Shown here one piece after another: positions 48,249 through 56,998 of a stretch of 64,000 nucleotides of DNA (positions are counted from its first letter, which is position 1; each line of letters begins with the position of its first letter). The notes under the pieces are model-generated. The model had not been told where the DNA came from, did not search any database, and saw nothing but the letters and a program-made list of their open reading frames with translations. The stretch is from Pectinophora gossypiella (taxonomy: Eukaryota > Arthropoda > Insecta > Lepidoptera > Gelechiidae): NCBI RefSeq assembly GCF_024362695.1, contig NC_065419.1:6572678-6636677 (forward strand), given 5' to 3'. The position numbers were made by a program, and so were the translations under genes.

Positions 48249-48556
48249 TCATCATCATCACCAGCCCATTAACGTCCCCACTGCTGGGGCACGGGCCTTC
48301 CCTATGGATGGATAGGGAGATCGGGCCTTAAACCACCACGCGGGCCCAGTGCGGATTGGTGGTTATTAACGACTGCTAATGCAGCCGGGACCAACGGCTT
48401 AATGTGCCTTCCGAAGCACGGAGGAGCTCGAGATAAAGTTTAAAGAGAAAAAGAGAAAAAGTTTCCACTTTTTCGGTGGCGCAGCGGTAAACGCGCTCGG
48501 TCTGCGATTGTTGAAGTTAAGCAACTTTCGCAAAGGCCGGTCATAGGATGGGTGTT
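48249..48556. mobile_element. Rearranged SINE-C: inverted tail joined to forward head
   Basis: 48249-48430 is the reverse complement of the SINE-C tail and core (AACGTCCCCACTGCTGGGGC to CCTTCCGAAGCACGGAGGAG). 48474-48556 is a forward head (GGTGGCGCAGCGGTAAACGC through GCCGGTCATAGGATGGGTG). Between them lies a purine-rich AAAGAGAAAAAGAGAAAAAG stretch. Head and tail therefore lie in opposite orientation. Confidence 0.8.
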
Positions 48557-48716
48557 GCCAGTAACCGGGCACAAATCCTGGAAACCTAAAACCTGTCTAG
48601 AACATAAACTATATATGTATACATATACAGAAACTATATATTATGTATACATATACATATATAGTTTATGTTCTAGACAGGTTTAAGGTTTCCAGGATTT
48701 GTGCCCGGATTGTGGC
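48557..48716. repeat. Large near-perfect hairpin of family G ends
   Basis: Left arm (48557-48628: GGGCACAAATCCTGGAAACC, TGTCTAGAACATAAACTATA) pairs with right arm (48645-48716: TATAGTTTATGTTCTAGACA, GGTTTCCAGGATTTGTGCCC). The pairing covers about 70 bp around a ~15-bp AT-rich loop. Confidence 0.85.
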
Positions 48717-48835
48717 AACAGGCTCGCTCCCTATTACATGAGACTTATAACGTAGCTGGCGAGGAGTGGGTGTCTACAAATCTCTGCCTACCCTTTCGAG
48801 GACACAAGCGTCATGCTATGTGTATGTTAGTTTAT
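48689..48835 (+). repeat. Repeat family G copy
   Basis: TTTCCAGGATTTGTGCCCGG, CATGAGACTTATAACGTAGC, TGGCGAGGAGTGGGTGTCTA, AAGCGTCATGCTATGTGTAT. Confidence 0.75.
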
Positions 48836-49244
48836 GTATATTTATATACAAGACAGGTTTTATCATGATTAAAAACTACAGCGGTTTAAAGCCACGAGCT
48901 CTTGGACAAAACCCATCGGCAGTTCGTCAATAATGCAAACATCCAGATTACCGGCATGCACTGTCTAACATATCCGCTATCGCACATCACTATTGTTTTA
49001 AATGATTCCAATGTTTCTAGGGCACACCACATCGATTACTGATTGCTCGACTTTTTACTCACCTACGCTAATGTTATTGGAATTGCGATAGGCATTTTCG
49101 TGCTAAAAAGTACGTTATAAGACTTTTAACGGAGTACGCATTGCAAGAATACTTAATAAAGTTGATAAACCTAGTTTTCTTCTTGTTTAAAAAAAATAGC
49201 TTTTACGAAAACAACTGTAATAGTTAGTGTTTAGTGATACTACC

Positions 49245-49302
49245 TCCGGCCAAGTAGTTAATGCCATCTGCGGCAAATCTACAATAAGTCACGTCAAAAA
49301 AA
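49245..49302 (+). mobile_element. 58-bp Jockey micro-insertion with exact target-site duplication
   Basis: TCCGGCCAAGTAGTTAATGC to AATAAGTCACGTCAAAAAAA, flanked by a perfect 12-bp duplication AGTGATACTACC (49233-49244 and 49303-49314). Confidence 0.9.
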
Positions 49303-49525
49303 AGTGATACTACCAATAGGCCTCTTAAACTCGATACATACATATAAAAAACCTCTCCAACCAGATGACAAAGCAAAAAAAGAACTGGTTCAAATCCAAG
49401 TCGCCCTGACATGTCATATGATGAACAGCGTAGGCTTATCATCAGCCTCAGATGTTATTGATGCCTTAAATTATATTGTCACGAGCACTCCTAATACTCC
49501 CTCAAGCGAACCATGCATCATGTAG
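49303..49525 (+). other. Unrecognised short open frame after the Jockey micro-insertion
   Basis: About 73 codons open to TAG at 49523-49525, reading DDKAKKELVQIQVALTCHMM and SASDVIDALNYIVTSTPNTP. It has no ATG at its left end (GTG) and no recognised family. It may be a remnant of a transposon ORF or exon. Little can be said. Confidence 0.15.
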
Positions 49526-49719
49526 GTTATGAAACCTATTGTTATCTCTATCGGATCTCTTCCTTCCACTCTTACTTTCGTCAGACCTGTCCGAATTGGA
49601 GTATTCATTCGGGCGGAATAAAATGTTGTTAGGAGAAGAGTGAGGATAGCAAATGTTTTGAAAAAAATCTCAAATGAACTCTGTTTTTCATTAATATAAG
49701 ATCACGACTAGTTAGAGGT

Positions 49720-49979
49720 TTTTTTTTGACGTGACTTATAGTAGATTTGCCGCAGATGGCACCTGGCCGGGAAAATGGGGAGCGCTGAAGGCTCTCACCC
49801 GGTACAACATTTAAGACAACAGGCTTGAGGGTGCCCAGTGGGGCGCGAACTTCGGCTCAGAGCGTTGTCTGAGAGGGAAAATAATTGAAAGAATTAGTCG
49901 ACCCTAGTGGGTGGATAGCGATAAGCGCTGATTGAAGGAAATCGTCGACCACGCCAGCAGGGTCGGTATCGGGGGTAAC
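49720..49979 (-). mobile_element. Jockey, 260-bp 3' end with exact target-site duplication
   Basis: Minus-strand copy: begins TTTTTTTGACGTGACTTATA (tail), then CCCGGTACAACATTTAAGAC, and ends GGTCGGTATCGGGGGT. Flanked by a perfect 10-bp duplication AGTTAGAGGT (49710-49719 and 49980-49989). It lies at the edge of, or inside, a family H copy. Confidence 0.9.
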
Positions 49980-50080
49980 AGTTAGAGGTACATACATAGC
50001 AAGATTAACTAAGTACCCCCACATCACCTTGCTGACTGTTAGACCAATATAATAGATGGATGTGGTAGTGGTCTATTTTT
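49980..50080 (-). repeat. Repeat family H fragment
   Basis: AGTTAGAGGTACATACATAG, AAGTACCCCCACATCACCTT, TGTTAGACCAATATAATAGA: reverse complement of the family H right part. Confidence 0.55.
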
Positions 50081-50352
50081 TTTAAACATTATTTAAATAA
50101 GTTTGTAGAGCAAAGTGTATATTCAATGTGATTGCAAGTCGTCAGGTAAAGATTTGCGGTTCTGAAAGTGTACATACAATATAATATAAAATATTTATTT
50201 AGATGTTATAATGATTATTATTATAACAAGGCTAGTGTCGCCTCTTTTATATAGCCGTGCCCTTGTAGGGCGTCACGTGTACCTTTTTACTATGTTCCAC
50301 CTTCATTTATGTTTGTGACATGCAATAAATGAATATGAATACCTTTGTTATG

Positions 50353-50641
50353 AGGAGCTCGGTGGCGCAGCGGTTCACGCGCTCAGTCTGCGATTGTTGA
50401 AGTTAAGCAACTTTCGCAAAGGCCGGTCATAGGATGGGTGACCACAAAAAAAAAGTTTTCATCTCGAGCTCCTCCGTGCTTCGGAAGGCACGTTAAGCCG
50501 TTGGTCCCGGCTGCATTAGCAGTCGTTAATAACCATCAATCCGCACTGGGCCCGCGTGATGGTTTAAGGCCCGTTCTCCCTGTCCATCCACAGGGAAGGC
50601 CCGTGCCCCAGCAGTGGGGACGTTTATGGGCTGATGATGAC
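50353..50641 (+). mobile_element. SINE-C, full length
   Basis: GGAGCTCGGTGGCGCAGCGG, 5S-like GAAGTTAAGCAAC and GGATGGGTGACCA (closer to 5S than the 27947 copy), then the core GTGCTTCGGAAGGCACGTTA and the tail CCCCAGCAGTGGGGACGT. Confidence 0.88.
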
Positions 50642-51302
50642 CTTTGTTATGTCTAAGTTTCTTTATAATTACGATTAGGTACGTACTGAACAATACTTAA
50701 TCAATCTGAAAAAGAAGTGAAATTTACATCACATTACTTTAGAATCATTGATAGATTATTAGATGAATCATTGATTGAGGCTGATGAGTGCCACTGAGGA
50801 TGCTGTTCGAGTGGCGGAATACTGGGCTGAAGGAATCTGAATGCCATCGAAACGACAAGAAGAAGATAGATTTATAAAAGAAAGTCTAGAATCAAACATT
50901 GACTCCTGTAAGAGTTTCCATCATCAATGTTTGTCACAATTGGTCTGATCATCTGAGCTGTCACACCTTGAATCAATATCTGATCTATCAGTAGCATTGC
51001 GCAGCCCAGAATTACGACCTCGTGATCGAGTCGTTTTAATACATATATAAACTTACGCCTACGGTCCTGTTTGGGGTTGACAGAGTAATGAGCATTAATC
51101 GACAAATTAATTATCTTTCGAAACCAACTACTGTACTGGTTTCAATTAGATATAGGTATTGTGAGTTTTAATCTATGTTGTATGTATGTTGTGTGGATGT
51201 ATGAGACTTGGACAGTACCGGAAAGAATGGTGTAAAAGAGAGGCCTATATCCCGCTGTGAAAGGTAGATAGATATAATCTATGTTAATAGATCATAAATA
51301 GT

Positions 51303-51445
51303 TGATATCACGAGGTTTCCAAGATTTGTGTCCGGTTAACGGCATTAGTCTAGCCCCCTATTAAATGGGAGTTGAACGTAGCAGGCGACGAGTGGGTGTA
51401 CTATCCACTGCCTACCCCTTCGGGAATACAGTCGTGATGTTATGT
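51303..51445 (+). repeat. Repeat family G copy
   Basis: GGTTTCCAAGATTTGTGTCC, TTAAATGGGAGTTGAACGTA, GCGACGAGTGGGTGTACTAT, CACTGCCTACCCCTTCGGGA. Confidence 0.7.
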
Positions 51446-51942
51446 ACGGCGCCAGAAATCCTAATAGATTTAGGGCTGATATATCAATAAACGGATTAAG
51501 GATTGGTTATTTATCAATGGAATTATTTTGTGAGAAAATTTTCAAATTTGGAACACTTATTCTACGAATTGACGCTATGTGATTTTTGTGTTTGTATTTA
51601 GAGGTACCTTAATTTTTTCATCTCTGTTTAATTTGATAACCATTGTCTGCCCACATGATATTACATTTATTTATAACAATCATCAAGCTTTACTCAAAGC
51701 TATAGTTTTGCGAAATCATAGCACTGTTCAATAATATAGCTGTTAAAAGATAATAGTGGTCGGCACAAATTATAGTTCGTAAGTTGTAAATTGGTCAAAT
51801 ACAGAGTGCGGTTGAGATTTATCGACATTCTTGAAGATACAAGTATTAAAGACAGAAGTAGCGACGGGTTACTCTTAAAGGCAACTTTATACTTGTAAGT
51901 ATTTTTGATACCTATAGTTTTAGTTGTATCGAACCTTGCTAC

Positions 51943-52130
51943 TGGACTTGCACCAATGAGTTATTAATTTATCTTAAGTGCAGTTTTCACTAACATAGTT
52001 GGCTCGACCATTACAGACGGCGATACGGCTCATCACCTATCACGTTGGGCGAACAGAAAGCTCGATGACGTTTGGGTACTTAGTTCATCTTGTGATGGAA
52101 GTACTTTGTCTACCTCAATTGGGATATAGA
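51943..52130 (+). repeat. Repeat family H copy
   Basis: CTGGACTTGCACCAATGAGT, GTTGGCTCGACCATTACAGA, CGGCGATACGGCTCATCACC, CAGAAAGCTCGATGACGTTT, CTACCTCAATTGGGATATAG. Best reference copy of the family. Confidence 0.7.
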
Positions 52131-52261
52131 CGCTCACGTTATATTTCATCGCAACGAATTGCATACGTCATCTTGTTTCCCTCTTATAAGATTGCTATTT
52201 ACGCAGTCGGGTTTATTTTTTCATTTATCATACAGGCGAATATTCAGAGTTATTAAAGACA

Positions 52262-52575
52262 AAAGAGGCAAGATGATTGGACACTTAATAAGACACGATG
52301 AATTTATTAAAGCATCATAGAAGGGAAGCTATAACCTCGTAAGGCCCGGATTTCCAGACACAATAGTTAAACAATGGGATTTGGATTTTAAAAGGACTTT
52401 GGGCGTTAAGACCATATAGAAAGATAGGAAGGGAAAGACCAAGAAGAGTTTACATAGAACAGATTAAAGAGAAGGCGAACGTCGTGTCTTATAAGGAAGC
52501 GAAATAATTGGCCTTTTATAGACAAGAATGAAGTAATGATACACCGACAAGAGCGTGGCTCTTAAATTACTGATG
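52262..52575 (+). mobile_element. LINE 3' end interrupted by ~90 bp
   Basis: Plus-strand relative of 22560-22815: GATGATTGGACACTTAATAA, GACACGATGAATTTATTAAA. After an unrelated ~90-bp stretch (about 52330-52420) it continues GGAAGGGAAAGACCAAGAAG, GAACAGATTAAAGAGAAGGC and CCGACAAGAGCGTGGCTCTT. Confidence 0.75.
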
Positions 52576-54421
52576 ACAATACAATCATAACTGATGGCAA
52601 GTGAAGATTTGGCCTAAGGTACACAAACGTTAAACAAGACAAGACAAATATTAAACCCAGCAGCATTTTACGAGCACGCTTTACATTGTCAGACATGTGG
52701 GTGGAGCTTAATGGATCAGTTCGAATGAAAGTTGTTCACTGGATGTTATCAGTGGAGAACACGTATGTCCGATCAGGATCGCGACATGTTATATCCACGT
52801 TCCCTTTCATTTCCGTTACCATTTGATCATGTTTCGTGATTTGAGTTACTAGGTACAGAGGTACTTTTGATGCTATAGGCGCTTTAGTTTGATCGTATAG
52901 TTTTGATGCAGTATCTTTATCGCCATAAAAATTAGATGAATTCATAGGTTATGCTATGTTAGGTTTGTTGATATTTGATGTCAGATACTTACATGATTTG
53001 TCTTTAAAGATGTAAGACCGAATGTCATTTTAAAATCAAAATCTCATTGTTAAACAATGTGTCTGCAAATCTCGGCATTAAGAGGTTTAAGGTTTTGATA
53101 AATTGGTATATTAACAATTATTTCAATTACCTAAGATACAATCATTCTTTTTTAAGAAATTTCCTGTCGTAACCTATAGCTCCCCAAAAGAAGTGTCACA
53201 GATTTATAGCAAAATATGATTCAATTCATCAAATGGAAACCTTGTATTAATTGGGTTTCTAAATCCAACCACCAGCCAATCCAAACATTACTTCAAACAT
53301 TTATCATTGTAAACATATTTGTAAGCGAAATCCCAAACTAATATGACGAGAACGATCGTCATTATCATCGATAACCCTAAACACACCATTGTCAATGCAC
53401 AGAAATATTCGGCACACTTTCAATACAATTACACAATAAGCTATTAAGAACTACACAATCGATCTATGTTGGAAACATTTACTTAGATGTGGCACAGGTA
53501 ATAATAATAAAAAAAGAATCGGCTGGATGCAGATGGTTGAGATAAAGGGGCTGATGTAAGTGTGCCCTGCAGCGTTACTTGTGTTGCGTTACCGAGCTAC
53601 TAAACAGCTACTAAGGTAGGAATCTCTGAAATAGTGCAGCTATTAACTGTATTATATTACGCGCAAGCGAGAGATCGTTTTGATAAAATCGACGAAATAG
53701 TGCATATTGTTTTTTCAAATTGGATATACTCTGCGCAGTATGGTGTTGAGCGTTTAAAAGAATCGATGCGAGAAATACATGCTCAACACGTAGTATGCTC
53801 AACAACTAGGTATTATAAAAAATGTGACTACTACTAATTGATGTTTTGGATGAGAGTCCACTTATAGTCGTGTCGTTTTGACTGTATGTCATCCAGTCCT
53901 TTTTCGGAACTTTAATTTAGGAACAGAATTGTATGTCTATGTGTTCGTCAGAGAATCTTTTTTACATAAAAGTTAATTGAACGTAAAACTCTTAAATAAT
54001 AGTAGTTACTTTAACCAGAAGTCAAAATTATAAATAAATCAAACCATGACCCAAATGTAGATGTCCATTAGCAATTATATATCATGTGTAACCGATATTT
54101 CAACAGCAGTAAACCCCGAGACTAATATATTGCCGACAAATGTGCTTACATGCATCGGATCATTGTAAACGTGTTCAGAGAACTAATGATATTTAAAACA
54201 TTGTCTATTTGGGTTCTAAATTTGTCGATTGCTAAAGGATCCTAGGGAATGCAGTCACCATCTTAGCGGCGGACGAACGAAATAGCCCGCTTCCTAGTTC
54301 CTCGATAATCATGTACACAACTGGTATGACTACGCAATGGACGAGCGGACAAGATGTAAGCGACGGAACCATTACTGACGGTAGATTTTATTCCTAAGAT
54401 TAATTAAAAGATACGGCGCGG

Positions 54422-54670
54422 TTGGCCGTCCGCAAGAGTGAAAACGCGTTGCCATATCACGGCGACACAAACGAGACTTTCGAATGGAACAACATCCACT
54501 GCTCTATTTACGCTCCTGATTCGTTTGTAGTTACGTTCAGAAGTGGCAATGAGTTGTTATCTGAAGTAAATGATAGAGATCTAAACGTTATGACAGGTGC
54601 AACGTTAGAAATAGCCGGAGGCGGCAAGGGTTGCGTGTGGCGGACCAGTTCCTCCAAGGAGAGTCACTGA
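54422..54670 (+). other. GC-richer open block, unrecognised
   Basis: 82 codons open to TGA, beginning at TTG rather than ATG. It reads ALPYHGDTNETFEWNNIHCS and EVNDRDLNVMTGATLEIAGG. It is single-copy in the window and contrasts with the AT-rich surroundings. No family recognised. It may be a decayed gene piece or a regulatory block. Confidence 0.2.
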
Positions 54671-55544
54671 GACCGTTTTTGCAAATGATATACGCTTTCC
54701 ATCAACTGTCGGAGTTTGTTACTATGACTAATTGGATTTTCTTGACCCGGACGATAAGCTTGCAGGAAATAAGGGATAAGGACGCTTAAGAAATTACCAA
54801 TATGACATTGGAGTTATTCAAATAGATGTGGGATTGCTCATGTGCATACAAAACGAGTTGGATTATGTATGGGGCAAGTGCTCATATAATTTATCTACGT
54901 GTAGGCGATTCACAAACAAATATTTTACATTTACCTTGTGTATCTGGGTCTAGAATGCAGTCTTCACTCCAGTTCGTTAGCGTAATCTTCTCACTTTCTA
55001 ATAGAGTCGTTGCACTTTATCTATTATGATTTGAATGTACCATAGCAAGCTGTATTTAGATCAAAGTTTATAGCTTTTAATTACAAGTCGTAAGGTTTCT
55101 TCCATTATTAGTTTTGATTGAAAAACCGGGAACCTAGAGATTTTAGATTATTATTAGAAGTCGTTACAACCAGGAATAATGTTTACGTTATTATTATTAA
55201 AGGTTGTTATTTCCTTGTATATTAACTATAATTAATATTAGTAGTTATCTAAACCATCTAAAGGTTCAAATCAACATAATTATGCTTCAAGAAACACGAC
55301 AAAAAATAATTTGTTTGAATATTAAGCTATTTTCAAGTGGTAAATAGTTCTAATGTAGTATGTGTATTACAATTGCTATGATATAACATTTCATTTTCTA
55401 TTTTTACCGATTTGAAAAAAGATTCCTGATTTTAATTCGACAGTAATTTTTATATCTGTTTATTAATTTGCTGAACAGCTGCTTACTATTTCGAGAACGA
55501 TTGGGTAGTTTCGTAGGTGAAAGATTAATTATGAAATTGTGATT

Positions 55545-55725
55545 ACTAAATAAAGACAGATCTAAAGGTGACTAAAAACTTTTTCTATTTAATAAGTGCG
55601 ACATTTTGTCACGTTTTTCTATGACGTCACGGGTTGCTTTTTCATACAAATTAGTAATTTCGTGTTTTGACGTTTAGAAAAAAGTAACTGATTTGACTGG
55701 TTGGAAATTACCCTATGACGTACAG
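55545..55725 (+). repeat. Repeat family F copy 2
   Basis: CTAAATAAAGACAGATCTAA, TTTTTCTATGACGTCACGGG, GTGTTTTGACGTTTAGAAAA, GTAACTGATTTGACTGGTTG; colinear with 32160-32375. Confidence 0.65.
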
Positions 55726-55966
55726 CAGCATATCGTAAAACCGATACTGGGAACGTGTCTTATCCAAAATAAGGAATCATTATAAATATGAGGGGCCGAT
55801 TGATTACCTATCACTATTATCACCATACCATTCGTCATATCCATCTCAGGACTTCGTATTAAATAAGAGTGGCTGCAAGTAGTATTCTCATTACTTGTAG
55901 CTCTGCTTACCCCATAACGCTGCTAGAAAATATGTATATAGATTTTTTATTGTTAAATATTTTTAC

Positions 55967-56113
55967 ACAGGATGTTAGTGGTGTTTTAGTGGTTTTAAAA
56001 TTATTTTCCGTTCCATACTTTTGCGACGGAATATTCCACTTGATATTAACTAAGAACCATGGTCTGAATCACCGCCCTCAGTATTCGTTACGATGCCACT
56101 AACACCTTGTATA
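55967..56113. mobile_element. MITE family D copy next to ham exon E
   Basis: ACACAGGATGTTAGTGGTGT at the left and GATGCCACTAACACCTTGTA at the right. The inner left arm is deleted, leaving about 147 bp. It ends ~88 bp before the exon E acceptor. Confidence 0.75.
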
Positions 56114-56200
56114 TTAAGAGTAATGATTGATTGTATATTAAGTAAGTGTGTGTATTTTTAGAGGTCCATTTATATAATTATTATTTTTTTTCTATTCCAG

Positions 56201-56357
56201 TCTCGACCGGCACCAGATCCAAGCTCACGGGCAGCCAGCATCAGCGTTCCACTGTGAGCTCTGCAACCGAACGTACAGCTCCCGCGCACTGTTGCTGCGT
56301 CACCGTGCGCTTGCGCACACTGACATCAGGAAATACCCCTGCGAGAACTGTCCTAAG
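56201..56357 (+). CDS. ham: ham exon E: zinc fingers 1 (end), 2 and 3 (start)
   Basis: Acceptor follows a strong poly-T tract (TTTTTTTCTATTCCAG) and donor is AAG|GTGAGA. One base completes Ala, then 52 codons, phase 0 at the end. Finger 1 finishes with DRHQIQAH (to 56228). Finger 2 is 56253-56318 (C-x2-C, RTYSSRALLLRH, ALAH). Finger 3 opens with CENCPK at 56340-56357. The linker HTDIRKYPC resembles a standard C2H2 linker. Another strand and frame are also open here but match nothing. Confidence 0.94.
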
Positions 56358-56655
56358 GTGAGACGGTATTTTGTTTTGTAATTTTTTTCACTTTGATTCA
56401 TGTTACCTATGCCTACTGATTATATTAAGGTCACAGTTTCCATTAAAATTTTGCTCAAATTAGTTTTACTCTAAACTTGCTAATGATAGTAACAAAACGA
56501 GATTTTTAATTAAGACCAAAAAATGCAGTCAAAACAATTGCAATACTTTCTGTTTCATTTACTACTGCATTGGTATCTTTCATAATATATTTTTATAAAA
56601 TTAGTCTTTATCCGATCATAGTTTTACACGTACCCGAAACCTGATATAATTTCAG

Positions 56656-56826
56656 GTATTTACCGATCCTTCCAACCTGCAGCGCCACATCCGCGCGCAG
56701 CACGTCGGAGCCCGCAGTCACGCGTGTCCTGAGTGCGGGAAGACCTTCGCAACCTCCTCCGGCTTGAAGCAACACACACACATTCACTCCAGTGTCAAGC
56801 CGTTCCAGTGCAAAGTTTGCTTTAAG
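56656..56826 (+). CDS. ham: ham exon F: zinc fingers 3 (end), 4 and 5 (start)
   Basis: Acceptor is ATAATTTCAG|GTA and donor TTTAAG|GTCAGT; exactly 57 codons. It reads VFTDPSNLQRHIRAQH (end of finger 3), VGARSHACPECGKTFATSS with LKQHTHIH (finger 4, 56725-56787), then SSVKPFQCKVCFK (start of finger 5). This block is nearly invariant between insects and vertebrate EVI1/PRDM16 in established alignments. It is the strongest single identifier of the gene. Confidence 0.96.
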
Positions 56827-56998
56827 GTCAGTATCCTTTTATTTCATGAGTAGGTAATCTATGGCGAAACTTATTCGGCAGATAGTATACTGATAACTGT
56901 TGAATGATACAGGCTCTAGTTCTTCCATTTTCTATATTTTGTTACGTTTTGACTGATTTTCTAAACAAAATTTTAATAGCATGCCTGTTTCTTTCCAG

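Larger units (their letters stand above)
44767..56200 (+). other. ham: ham intron D/E, 11.4 kb
   Basis: Starts GTGAGT, ends TCTATTCCAG. It is the densest repeat region: SINE-C copies at 45126, 48249 and 50353; SINE-A at 46880; family G at 48052, 48689 and 51303; two Jockey insertions at 49245 and 49720; LINE ends at 44967 and 52262; family F at 55545; and a MITE at 55967. From 52600 to 55500 nothing is recognised except one short GC-richer open block (54422-54670). Confidence 0.8.

Noticed and set aside
50353..50460. Possible 5S rRNA gene fragment
   Set aside because: Only the internal control blocks resemble 5S rRNA; they lie between a tRNA-like box and a SINE core found in other copies.
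56146..56361. 71-codon ORF overlapping exon E in another frame
   Set aside because: Frame is shifted from the zinc-finger frame, shows no motifs and crosses the acceptor; a shadow of exon E.
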